DNA from: CAWCTD01 sp963798455
GTDB lineage: Bacteria > Acidobacteriota > Terriglobia > Bryobacterales > Bryobacteraceae
Length of the DNA stretch: 64,000 nucleotides
Assembly: GCA_963798455.1 (NCBI GenBank)
Contig: CAWCTD010000004.1
Span: 682,001 to 746,000, forward strand
Direction: 5' to 3'
This document shows positions 16,412 to 24,462 of the stretch, in pieces; position 1 is the first letter of the stretch; each line of letters starts with the position of its first letter. The translations under genes were made by a program, and so were the position numbers. The notes below the pieces were generated by a model. That model worked only from the letters and a program-made list of their open reading frames with translations. It made no database searches and was not told the origin of the DNA.

Positions 16412-17749
16412 GTGGCAGCGGAAGCCATTCACGTCGTGGGAGGCGGCCTCGCCGGGGCCGAGGCGGCTTGGCAAGCCGCCAGCGCGGGGGTCAGGGTGGT
16501 GGTGCATGAGATGCGGCCCGCGCGCACAACGCCCGCCCACAAGACCGGCTGGCTGGCTGAACTGGTGTGCAGCAATTCCTTGAAGAGCGAGCAGGAGTTC
16601 ACGGCGCCCTGGCTGCTGAAACAGGAACTTCGCCGGCTGGACAGCCTCTTGTTGAACGTGGCGGCCCGGGCCAGGGTGCCGGGAGGTCATGCCCTCACCG
16701 TGGATCGCGAGTTGTTCTCCCGAGCAGTGACGGAAGCTTTGCAGTCTAGAGCCGGCATCGAGGTGCGCCGCGAAGAAGTCAGGACAGCGCCGCGCGAGGG
16801 GACCACTGTCGTCGCCACGGGCCCGCTCACCAGCGATGCGCTCGCCGAAGACATCGCCGTACTCACCGGCTCGAGCCGGCTCTTCTTCCATGACAGCATC
16901 AGCCCGATCGTGGACGCCGAGTCGGTCGATATGTCCGTTGCGTTCCGCGGGTCACGCTACGCGAAGTCGCTCGACGGGAGCGCGGATTACCTGAACTGCC
17001 CGCTCGACAAGCCGCAGTACGACCGCTTCGTGGAGGCGGTTCTGGAGGCGCAACGGCACGAGCCGCACATCCCTGAAGATGTGCCGTACTTCGAGGCCTG
17101 CCTTCCCATCGAGGAATTGGCCCGCCGTGGCCCCGACACGCTGCGTTTCGGCCCCATGAAGCCCGTCGGCCTCGCCGACCCCAGAACCGGCCGCAGGCCG
17201 TACGCCGTGGTCCAGCTCCGCCAGGAAGACCTGCGCGCCTCCAGCTACAACCTGGTGGGTTTTCAGAACTCGCTCAGGTACTCGGAGCAGGCGCGCTTGC
17301 TGCGCATGATACCGGGTCTCGAAAGTGCCGAGTTTGTGCGCTTCGGTCAGGTCCACCGCAATACATACATCGACGCGCCCGCGATCCTGTCCTCCACGCT
17401 CGAGATGAGAAGCAGGCCGGGGATCTTCTTCGCCGGTCAGATCTCCGGCGTGGAAGGCTATGTGGAAGCCGTCGCTACGGGCCTGGTGGCCGGCCGCGGC
17501 GCTGCCGCCAGAGCGCTGGGGGAAACACCGCGGGCTTTCCCGCGCGAGACCGCGCTGGGTTCCCTCTGTACCTACGTTTCGGCCGCCGCCCGCAAGCACT
17601 ACCAACCGGCCAACATCACGTTCGATTTGCTGCCGCCACTGGACGACGAGACACAGCGCCGGCTTCGCCATGACAAGCGTGCCCGCCACGAGGAGGTCTG
17701 CCGGCGGGCGCTGGGGAAGCTCGAAGAGCACCTGGAGGTCCATGCCTGA
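16412..17749 (+). CDS. trmFO: Methylenetetrahydrofolate-tRNA (uracil-5-)-methyltransferase
   Basis: 445 residues from a GTG start. The FAD-binding N terminus (HVVGGGLAGAEAAWQAA) is followed by the TrmFO-specific VVVHEMRPARTTPAHKT and LVCSNSLKSEQ, with GFQNSLRYSEQ and FFAGQISGVEGYVEA further on. The enzyme makes m5U54 in the T-loop of tRNA using methylene-THF and FADH2 instead of SAM. Its length matches the family. xerC starts within its last codons, giving the trmFO-xerC arrangement often seen in bacteria. Confidence 0.95.
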   Translation: MAAEAIHVVGGGLAGAEAAWQAASAGVRVVVHEMRPARTTPAHKTGWLAELVCSNSLKSEQEFTAPWLLKQELRRLDSLLLNVAARARVPGGHALTVDRELFSRAVTEALQSRAGIEVRREEVRTAPREGTTVVATGPLTSDALAEDIAVLTGSSRLFFHDSISPIVDAESVDMSVAFRGSRYAKSLDGSADYLNCPLDKPQYDRFVEAVLEAQRHEPHIPEDVPYFEACLPIEELARRGPDTLRFGPMKPVGLADPRTGRRPYAVVQLRQEDLRASSYNLVGFQNSLRYSEQARLLRMIPGLESAEFVRFGQVHRNTYIDAPAILSSTLEMRSRPGIFFAGQISGVEGYVEAVATGLVAGRGAAARALGETPRAFPRETALGSLCTYVSAAARKHYQPANITFDLLPPLDDETQRRLRHDKRARHEEVCRRALGKLEEHLEVHA

Positions 17750-18662
17750 CAACGCGGCTGTCGGGAACCTCTCGCCGCTCGCCGCGGATATGATGCGCTT
17801 CCTGGAAGCGCGGCGCCGGGAGAACGTCTCCGAACACACTCTGCGCGCCTACGCGGCGGACCTGCGCCAATTCCTCGAATACGTCTCCGAGCGTGGCGGC
17901 CGCCCTCCCCGCTCCGACCAGGTCGATCTGCTGGTACTGCGTGGCTGGCTGGCCGGCCTCTACGACCAGCATCTGAGCCCGGTCTCACTGCGGCGCAAGG
18001 TGTCGGCTCTCAGATCGTTTTTCCGGTTTCTGGTGCGGGAAGGCTCCCTGCCCGTCAACGCCGCCCGTCTCATCGGCACACCGAAGGCGCCCAAGACGGT
18101 CCCCCGCGTGATGACGGCCGAGCAAACCAGCAACCTGCTCGATGCGGCGACAAGACGGGAAGAGCGCCCGCAACTGCTGCGTGACGTCGCCATCCTCGAG
18201 ATCCTCTACGGCTGCGGCCTCAGGGTCAGCGAGTTGTCCGGACTCAACCTGGAAGATATCGACCTCGCCGAACGCTGGCTGCGCGTCAGAGGCAAGGGGA
18301 GAAAAGAGCGCCAAGTCCCGTTTCCGTCCAAGGCCGCGGCGGCGCTGGAACGCTGCCTAGCCGAGCGAAAGGCCAAGCCAGGCGAGAAGGCGGTCTTTCT
18401 GAACCGGCTGGGGTCACGTCTGACGGACCGCTCCGTTCGCAACATTGTCAAGTTCTATGCCACGCTGCTGGCCGGCGATTCCTCCATCCATCCCCATAGT
18501 TTTCGCCACGCCTATGCTACCCACCTGTTAAGCGATGGCGCTGATCTTCGTTCAATTCAAGAGCTTCTGGGCCACGCCCGGCTATCGACCACGCAGCAGT
18601 ACACCAAGGTTTCTTTGGCCGATCTGATGGCGGTGTACGACCGTTCTCATCCTAAGGCGTGA
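17742..18662 (+). CDS. xerC: Tyrosine recombinase XerC
   Basis: 306 residues from an ATG that overlaps the trmFO stop. The N-terminal SAM-like core-binding domain (about 10-100) is followed by the catalytic domain with Arg in GCGLRVSELSGL, Lys in RGKGRKERQVP, HSFRHAYATHLL, LGHARLSTTQQY and the tyrosine in TQQYTKV. XerC with XerD resolves chromosome dimers at dif sites. The full set of catalytic residues suggests an active enzyme. XerD cannot be excluded, but the trmFO linkage favours XerC. A dnaK promoter follows immediately. Confidence 0.9.
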   Translation: MPDNAAVGNLSPLAADMMRFLEARRRENVSEHTLRAYAADLRQFLEYVSERGGRPPRSDQVDLLVLRGWLAGLYDQHLSPVSLRRKVSALRSFFRFLVREGSLPVNAARLIGTPKAPKTVPRVMTAEQTSNLLDAATRREERPQLLRDVAILEILYGCGLRVSELSGLNLEDIDLAERWLRVRGKGRKERQVPFPSKAAAALERCLAERKAKPGEKAVFLNRLGSRLTDRSVRNIVKFYATLLAGDSSIHPHSFRHAYATHLLSDGADLRSIQELLGHARLSTTQQYTKVSLADLMAVYDRSHPKA

Positions 18663-18667
18663 GCATC

Positions 18668-18688
18668 CTTGACAACGACAGACTAAAG
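18668..18688 (+). promoter_or_regulatory. HAIR-like operator (HspR binding site)
   Basis: CTTGACA-N7-ACTAAAG closely fits the HspR inverted repeat CTTGAGT-N7-ACTCAAG. It overlaps the -35 box and spacer of the dnaK promoter, and the third gene of the operon encodes an HspR-like repressor. Autoregulation is a direct inference. Confidence 0.65.
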
Positions 18689-18697
18689 TTTGATAAT
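18669..18697 (+). promoter_or_regulatory. Sigma-70-type promoter of dnaK-dnaJ-hspR
   Basis: TTGACA (18669-18674) and GATAAT (18692-18697) are separated by 17 bp, a near-consensus promoter. The predicted start near 18704 gives a leader of about 77 nt, with a strong AAGGAGG ribosome site before the dnaK ATG at 18781. Confidence 0.7.
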
Positions 18698-18780
18698 GGG
18701 ATTGTGCTAAGAAGTCGGGCCGTCGTCTTTGAGGCTGCCCGCAAAACGACAGCGCAGGATTTAAGGAGGATGCCAAAGTC

Positions 18781-20691
18781 ATGAGCAAGATTATCGGGAT
18801 CGACCTGGGCACGACCAACTCCGTAGTGGCCGTCATGGAAGGCGGACAGCCGGTGGTCATCCCCAACCAGGAGGGGGCACGCACGACGCCCTCTGTTGTG
18901 GCCTTCGCCCGCAGCGGCGAGCGCCTGGTCGGTCAGGTAGCCAAGAGGCAGGCAGTCACCAACCCGGAGAACACGGTCTATTCAATCAAGCGGTTCATGG
19001 GCCGGCGGATCAGCGAGGTCAACGAAGAGATGAAGATGGTTCCCTACCGGGTGCAGGCGGCGCCGGGGGAAGATGTGCGCGTTGACATCTCCGGGAAGAA
19101 GTACTCCCCGCCCGAGATCTCGGCCATGATCCTGAACAAGCTGAAGGAAGCTGCCGAGGCCTATCTGGGCCAGAAGGTGACCCGTGCGGTCATCACCGTG
19201 CCTGCCTACTTCAACGACTCCCAGCGGCAGGCCACCAAGGACGCGGGCAAGATCGCCGGCCTGGAGGTGATGCGCATCATCAACGAGCCCACGGCCGCGG
19301 CTCTGGCCTACGGCCTCGACAGGAAGAAGGACGAGACCATCGCGGTCTATGACTTTGGCGGAGGCACGTTCGACATCTCCATCCTTGAAGTCGGCGAGGG
19401 AGTGGTCGAGGTCAAGTCCACCAACGGCGACACACACCTGGGCGGCGACAACATCGACCAGCGGATCATCGATTGGATCGTGGGCGAGTTCAAGAACGAA
19501 AACGGGATCGATCTTTCCAAGGACCAGATGGCCCTCCAGCGCCTCAAGGAGGCCGCCGAGAAGGCGAAGATCGAGCTTTCGACGCTGCTGGAGACCGAGA
19601 TCAACCTCCCGTTCATCACCGCCGACGCCAGCGGCCCCAAGCATCTGGTGATGAAGCTGACGCGAGCGCGCTTCGAGCAGATGGTGGACGACATCCTGAT
19701 GCGCAGCGCCGGCCCTTGCAAGCAGGCGCTGACCGACGCCGGCCTCAACCCGTCCCAAATCGATGAGGTGGTGCTGGTGGGCGGCTCCACCCGCATCCCC
19801 AAGGTGCAGCAGATCGTCCGCGACCTGTTCAACAGGGAGCCTCACAAAGGAGTGAACCCGGACGAGGTAGTCGCCGTCGGAGCCGCGGTGCAAGGCGGCG
19901 TGCTAGGCGGGGAAGTGAAAGATGTCGTGCTGCTCGACGTTACCCCGCTTTCGCTTGGCATCGAAACCCTGGGCGGCGTGTTCACCAAGCTGATCGACCG
20001 CAACACCACCATCCCGACGCGGAAGAGCGAGGTCTTCTCCACCGCCTCCGACAGCCAGACCTCGGTGGAGATCAAGGTTCACCAAGGCGAGCGCGCCATG
20101 GCGCTGGATAACCGCTTGTTGGGCGTGTTCCAGCTCGTCGGCATCCCGCCCGCGCCGCGCGGCATCCCGCAGGTGGAGGTCACCTTCGACATCGACGCCA
20201 ACGGCATCCTCAACGTCAGCGCCAAGGACCGGGCCACCAACAACGAGCAGAAGATTACCATCACGTCGTCCTCCGGCTTGAGCAAGGACGAGGTGGACAA
20301 GATGGCCAAGGACGCCGAGTCCCATACCGCCGACGACCGCCAGCGCAAGGAGGAAGTCGAGGCCCGCAACCGCGCCGACTCGATGGTCTACAACGTGGAG
20401 AAGATGCTGAAGGAGCACCGGGACAAGATCGGTGACAGCGATGCCAAGGAGATCGAAGCCGCCGTCGCCGAGACCAAGAGCGCCATTTCGGGAGGCGGCG
20501 TGGACCAGATCAACGCCGCTACCGACAAGCTTACCCAGGCCAGCCACAAGCTGGCTGAGGCCATGTATCGCTCCACTTCGCAGCAGCCCGGCGGCACGGG
20601 TGACGGCCCGCAGCAGGAGGCCAAGAAAGAGGCGCCGAAGGACAACGTCGTCGACGCCGAGTTCGTGGACGTGGACGAGAAGAAGAAGTAG
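18781..20691 (+). CDS. dnaK: Chaperone DnaK (Hsp70)
   Basis: 636 residues, the usual length. Diagnostic signatures are IIGIDLGTTNSVVAVMEG at the N terminus, VYDFGGGTFDISILEVG, VVLVGGSTRIPKVQQIV and the substrate-domain start VLLDVTPLSLGIETLGG. The C-terminal lid ends in an acidic tail. DnaK binds hydrophobic peptide segments in an ATP cycle driven by DnaJ and GrpE. grpE is not in this operon. Its expression is probably controlled by the HAIR-like site and the downstream hspR. Confidence 0.97.
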   Translation: MSKIIGIDLGTTNSVVAVMEGGQPVVIPNQEGARTTPSVVAFARSGERLVGQVAKRQAVTNPENTVYSIKRFMGRRISEVNEEMKMVPYRVQAAPGEDVRVDISGKKYSPPEISAMILNKLKEAAEAYLGQKVTRAVITVPAYFNDSQRQATKDAGKIAGLEVMRIINEPTAAALAYGLDRKKDETIAVYDFGGGTFDISILEVGEGVVEVKSTNGDTHLGGDNIDQRIIDWIVGEFKNENGIDLSKDQMALQRLKEAAEKAKIELSTLLETEINLPFITADASGPKHLVMKLTRARFEQMVDDILMRSAGPCKQALTDAGLNPSQIDEVVLVGGSTRIPKVQQIVRDLFNREPHKGVNPDEVVAVGAAVQGGVLGGEVKDVVLLDVTPLSLGIETLGGVFTKLIDRNTTIPTRKSEVFSTASDSQTSVEIKVHQGERAMALDNRLLGVFQLVGIPPAPRGIPQVEVTFDIDANGILNVSAKDRATNNEQKITITSSSGLSKDEVDKMAKDAESHTADDRQRKEEVEARNRADSMVYNVEKMLKEHRDKIGDSDAKEIEAAVAETKSAISGGGVDQINAATDKLTQASHKLAEAMYRSTSQQPGGTGDGPQQEAKKEAPKDNVVDAEFVDVDEKKK

Positions 20692-20701
20692 CCTGTAGCC
20701 T

Positions 20702-20758
20702 GTGGCTCGTGGCCCGTGGGAGAGCTACATCCGCGAGCCACGGGCTACAAGCCACGAG
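20702..20758. repeat. REP-like palindromic spacer between dnaK and dnaJ
   Basis: Imperfect inverted words fill most of the 79-bp gap. GCCCGTGG (20712-20719) pairs with CCACGGGC (20738-20745), and CTCGTGGC (20706-20713) pairs with GCCACGAG (20751-20758), giving alternative stems. The words also partly repeat in direct orientation. It could be an mRNA stability or processing element, or a REP remnant. No second copy was noticed elsewhere in this window. Confidence 0.45.
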
Positions 20759-20770
20759 CAGGTTTTCAAG

Positions 20771-21937
20771 ATGGCGAGCCCGGACTATTACGAAACCCTC
20801 GGGGTGCCGCGAGGCGCCAAGCCCGAGGAGATTCGAAAGGCCTACCGGCGCCTCGCGCGTAAGTTCCATCCTGACGTCAATCCCGGCGATAAGGCCGCCG
20901 AGGAACGCTTCAAGAAGATGCAGGAAGCCTACGAGGTCCTGGGCGACTCCAAGAAGAAGCAGATGTACGACCAGCACGGCTTCTACTCGGCCTCGGGCGT
21001 CCCTCCGGGAGCCGAGGGCGCACGCCAGGGCCCCGAGATGGGCTTCGGGGGGTTCGACTTTTCGGATTTCTTCACCCAAGCCACCGGCGGCCGCGCGGCG
21101 AGTGGCGGGGCGGGCGCTGGCTCGGGTCGCTTTGGGGATATCTTCAGCCAGGTTTTCGGCCGGGGGGCGCGGGCCGAGCCGGCTCCCAGCTCGGAGAAGG
21201 GCGCCGACCTGGAGTACGCGGTCGACGTCGACTTCTGGCAGTCCATCCGCGGCGCCCAGTTGCCTCTCAGCGTCACCCACTTCGAGAGCTGCGAAGCCTG
21301 TGGAGGCTCGGGCCGCCAGGGTGGCCAGACGACCGTCTGTCCCCAGTGCAACGGCAGCGGCCATGTAACGCAGACGGCGGGGGCCATGCGTTTCAGCCTT
21401 AGCTGCCCGCGATGCGGCGGGCAGGGGCGGCTGAAGAACATGTGCCCCCGGTGCCATGGTGAGGGACGCGCCTCGCGGGTCGAGACGGTCGAAGTGCGCA
21501 TCCCCGCCGGGGTGCAGACCGGAACCCGTCTTCGCGTGCCTGGGAAGGGGAACGCCGGCACGCTGGGCGCGCCAGGGGGAGACCTGTACATCACCATTCG
21601 CGTGGAGCCGCATCCGTTCTTCAAGCGCGAGGGCGACAACATCATCATCCAGGCGCCGATCACTATTACCGAAGCCGGGCTCGGCGCCAAGATAGAAGTC
21701 CCCACCATCGATGGCCGGGCGCTGCTCAAAATCCCCCTGGGAACGCAGAATGGCCAGAAATTCCGCCTGCGGGAAAAGGGTGTGCTGAACTCCCGCAGCG
21801 GAGTGCGCGGGGACCAGATTGTGGAAGTCCAGGTCCAGGCGCCCCGGGTCCGGGACGAGCGTACCAAGGAGTTGCTGCGCGAACTGGCGTCGCTCAACAG
21901 CGAGGATCCCAGAGCCGACATTTGGGCGAAGGTGTGA
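20771..21937 (+). CDS. dnaJ: Co-chaperone DnaJ (Hsp40)
   Basis: About 388 residues from the ATG at 20771. An upstream in-frame start at 20702 would add an unlikely segment translated from the palindromic spacer. The J-domain has the HPD motif (RKFHPDVNPG, about 30-40). A G/F-rich region is followed by four zinc-finger repeats (CEACGGSG, CPQCNGSG, CPRCGGQG, CPRCHGEG) and the C-terminal peptide-binding domain, so it is a type I DnaJ. It stimulates DnaK ATP hydrolysis. hspR begins 3 bp downstream. Confidence 0.95.
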   Translation: MASPDYYETLGVPRGAKPEEIRKAYRRLARKFHPDVNPGDKAAEERFKKMQEAYEVLGDSKKKQMYDQHGFYSASGVPPGAEGARQGPEMGFGGFDFSDFFTQATGGRAASGGAGAGSGRFGDIFSQVFGRGARAEPAPSSEKGADLEYAVDVDFWQSIRGAQLPLSVTHFESCEACGGSGRQGGQTTVCPQCNGSGHVTQTAGAMRFSLSCPRCGGQGRLKNMCPRCHGEGRASRVETVEVRIPAGVQTGTRLRVPGKGNAGTLGAPGGDLYITIRVEPHPFFKREGDNIIIQAPITITEAGLGAKIEVPTIDGRALLKIPLGTQNGQKFRLREKGVLNSRSGVRGDQIVEVQVQAPRVRDERTKELLRELASLNSEDPRADIWAKV

Positions 21938-21940
21938 CGC

Positions 21941-22369
21941 ATGCCTAGAGCACGATCCAAGGCCGCCTACATGATCTCAGCCGTAGCCGACCGCTACGAA
22001 GTCCACCCGCAGACCCTGCGGCTCTATGAGCGGGAAGGCCTGCTCAAACCTTCCCGCAGTGAGGGAAATACCCGGCTCTACACCGACCAGGACCTGGAGC
22101 GTCTGGAGGTCATCCTGCAATTGACCCGCGAACTCGGGGTCAACCTGGCCGGGGTCGAGATCATCCTGAACATGCGCGAGAAGATGGCAGCCATGCAGGG
22201 GCAGATCGAGGAGTTCGTGGATACTCTCAACCGCGAGGTGACCGCCCGGCTCAGGTTCCAGGAAAGCCGGGAGCAGACCTCGCTGATTCCCGTGGTCCGC
22301 GTTGCCTCCGTCCCGCCTCCGAGGCCATCCCGGAAGAAGTCCATCAAGGATTCCGGCGCGCGACAGTAG
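21941..22369 (+). CDS. hspR: HspR-like MerR-family heat-shock repressor
   Basis: 142 residues. The N-terminal MerR winged helix-turn-helix is clear: YMISAVADRYEVHPQTLRLYEREGL broken around residues 10-35, then GNTRLYTDQDLERL. A coiled segment (REKMAAMQGQIEEFVDTLNRE) follows. HspR represses the dnaK operon by binding HAIR sequences and uses DnaK as co-repressor in actinobacteria and some Gram-negatives. Its position as third gene after dnaJ and the HAIR-like site upstream of dnaK make this assignment strong. The basic, Pro-rich C terminus is probably disordered. Confidence 0.88.
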   Translation: MPRARSKAAYMISAVADRYEVHPQTLRLYEREGLLKPSRSEGNTRLYTDQDLERLEVILQLTRELGVNLAGVEIILNMREKMAAMQGQIEEFVDTLNREVTARLRFQESREQTSLIPVVRVASVPPPRPSRKKSIKDSGARQ

Positions 22370-22382
22370 ACGTCCCGGCGCG

Positions 22383-23012
22383 CTACCGCAGAACCTGGAG
22401 CGACTCACCCGTGGATCCGTCTATCAGGACCGAGTAACTGCTGGTTCCGACCGATTCCCCCCACACCACGCGCCAGGCGGGGTTCGTGTGTGTGGGCGTC
22501 AACTCCAGCAGGAAACTGATTGGCATCTTCGGGTGCGCCTTGGCGTACTCTGCCCCGGTCTTGAGCGCAGTCGCGTACGCCTTGTCACTATCGATTCTAA
22601 GGACGTTGATCGGGAACGGGCTTTCCTGGCCGCTAGGTCCCGAGTAGCTTTCCTCCAGTCCCCCAAAAACGCCTTGGTGCAGGTTCCCCTGCTCCTCCAC
22701 CACCGAATCGGTGTAGGTGCGCGCACGGCGGGTGCTTGGGGAGACAAAGGTGGCCTCCCAGGCTCCTGACTTGCCATCCTCCGACTTCACATCAGACACT
22801 CGAATGCTGCGTGCGCGCAAAACCTGCGCGTCGGGCGCCCACTGGCGGGCCACGTTGTACATCTGATATAAGGCCGTGAGACCGCTGATCGGCTCCGGGG
22901 GCTTGGCCGGTTCAGCTTTCTTCTCGGTAGAAGACGGGGGCGCTTCGCTGCAAGATGTTAGAAATAAAAGGAGTACTGCCGCAAAGATGGCTGGAAATCG
23001 TGACACACTCAT
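22383..23012 (-). CDS. Lipoprotein of unknown function
   Basis: 209 residues with a lipoprotein signal (hydrophobic AIFAAVLLLFL, lipobox LTSC with Cys about residue 21). A Lys/Pro/Glu-rich linker follows, then a C-terminal domain with two similar sub-blocks ending in YSVLIDGSTGESLQVL, which recalls PepSY-like domains. Gene ends: converges with hspR. Function is unknown. Confidence 0.65.
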   Translation of the reverse strand: MSVSRFPAIFAAVLLLFLTSCSEAPPSSTEKKAEPAKPPEPISGLTALYQMYNVARQWAPDAQVLRARSIRVSDVKSEDGKSGAWEATFVSPSTRRARTYTDSVVEEQGNLHQGVFGGLEESYSGPSGQESPFPINVLRIDSDKAYATALKTGAEYAKAHPKMPISFLLELTPTHTNPAWRVVWGESVGTSSYSVLIDGSTGESLQVLR

Positions 23013-23137
23013 AATGCCATCCTAGCAAGGTGGCACGCGGTCCGGCAACGATCCGGAGACCGCTCTGCCCGCTCGCGGCCCTCCGTCGCATCCTTAGGTT
23101 TTTACACTCCGACTGATTCTTTGCCTGGCGCGTGGCC

Positions 23138-23143
23138 TATAAT
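23138..23143 (+). promoter_or_regulatory. Possible -10 element upstream of the TPR protein
   Basis: A perfect TATAAT lies 30 bp before the ATG at 23173. No good -35 box is seen at 16-18 bp upstream, so the promoter is only tentative. Confidence 0.35.
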
Positions 23144-23172
23144 GGATTTGTTCCCACCGGGGAGGGGGTGTC

Positions 23173-24462
23173 ATGCGCAAGCGGGCTACTGTCCCTATCA
23201 CTTTGTTTATGACGATTCTGTGGCTGCTTGCTGGAGCGGCAACCGCGCAGCAGGGAGGAGGCCAGACGGCCCCCGGGGGAGGGGGGGGAGCCACTACCAC
23301 TCCCACGCCATCTCCAGGCGCGACCACGACCCCAACGCCCTCGCCCGGCAGGACGACGCCGACCGTGCCCGGCAGCCGTACCCAGCAGCCCCCGATCGGC
23401 GAGCAACAGACCCCTTTCCCTGAGATCCAGCGGCCGATCTTCCTTTCGGGCAAAGTCGTGATTCAAGACGGCACGCCGCCGCCCGAATCGGCAGTGATCG
23501 AGCGCGTCTGCAACGGCGTGGTGCGGCCGGAGGCCTACACGGATACGAGGGGCCGTTTCAGTTTCCAGTTGGGGCAGAACACTTCCTATATGGCTGACGC
23601 CAGCGTCGGGGCGGATTCCGGCTTCGGCAACCCCGGCAGTCGGACCAGCGGGATGGGCGGCTTCAATTCCGGCAGCGGCATCAGCGAGCGAGACCTGTGG
23701 GGGTGCGAGATTCGGGCCTCCCTGGCAGGCTACACGTCGGATGTAATCTCGCTCGGCGGCCGCCGTTCGCTCGACAATCCCGAGCTCGGCACGATCGTGC
23801 TGCACCGCTTTGGCAATGTAGAGGGCACCACTATCAGCATGACCAGCCTTCAGGCTCCCAAGGACGCCAAGAAGGCCTTCGATAAAGGGCGTGACTCGAT
23901 GAAGAAGGAGAAGTGGACCGACGGGCAGAAGCAATTCGAAAAGGCCGTCGGCTTGTACCCTCGATACGCTGCCGCTTGGTTCGAACTGGGAGTGGCCTTG
24001 GAGAAATCCGGGAACACGGCGAAAGCGCGGGAGGCTTACGCAAAGGCTCTTGAATCGGATCCGAAGTACGTCAATCCCTACGTCCAACTGACATCCATCG
24101 CCGCGCGCGAGAGCAACTGGCAGGAAACCGCCGACACAGCGGCCCGAGCCCTGAGACTGGACCCTTACAACTATCCGAACATTTACTTCTACGACGCGGT
24201 CGCCGAGTTCAACCTGCAGCACCTGGACGATGCCGAGAAGAGCGCCCGGGAAGCCCTGAAGCTGGACCCGCAGCATCGCATCCCCGCCGTCAACCACATC
24301 CTCGGGGTGATCCTGGCTCGCAAGGGCGATTTCAAAGGGGCTGCGGAATTCATGAAGACGTATCTCAAGCTCGCTCCCGCCGCCAACGACACCGCCCTGG
24401 TCAAGAAGCAACTGGCGGAAATCGAGCGAGTCGCCCAGACGCAATCCGACGTGGCGCGTTAG
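23173..24462 (+). CDS. Secreted TPR-repeat protein with Pro/Thr-rich linker
   Basis: 429 residues. A signal peptide (cleavage near AATAQ) is followed by a low-complexity stretch with two near-identical TTTPTPSPGA units. A middle region (about 90-215) has a carboxypeptidase-regulatory-like pattern (LSGKVVIQDGTPPPESAVIER). At least three TPR units follow (about 230-400), with helices such as AAWFELGVALEKSGNTAKAR. GGAGGGGG lies upstream of the ATG. It is probably a periplasmic scaffold or envelope protein. Its stop overlaps the convergent MFS gene by 4 bp. Confidence 0.75.
   Translation: MRKRATVPITLFMTILWLLAGAATAQQGGGQTAPGGGGGATTTPTPSPGATTTPTPSPGRTTPTVPGSRTQQPPIGEQQTPFPEIQRPIFLSGKVVIQDGTPPPESAVIERVCNGVVRPEAYTDTRGRFSFQLGQNTSYMADASVGADSGFGNPGSRTSGMGGFNSGSGISERDLWGCEIRASLAGYTSDVISLGGRRSLDNPELGTIVLHRFGNVEGTTISMTSLQAPKDAKKAFDKGRDSMKKEKWTDGQKQFEKAVGLYPRYAAAWFELGVALEKSGNTAKAREAYAKALESDPKYVNPYVQLTSIAARESNWQETADTAARALRLDPYNYPNIYFYDAVAEFNLQHLDDAEKSAREALKLDPQHRIPAVNHILGVILARKGDFKGAAEFMKTYLKLAPAANDTALVKKQLAEIERVAQTQSDVAR

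Noticed and set aside
18661..18780. CIRCE element upstream of dnaK
   Set aside because: Only a GTGCTAA half-site is found at about 18704; the HAIR-like repeat and hspR explain regulation better.
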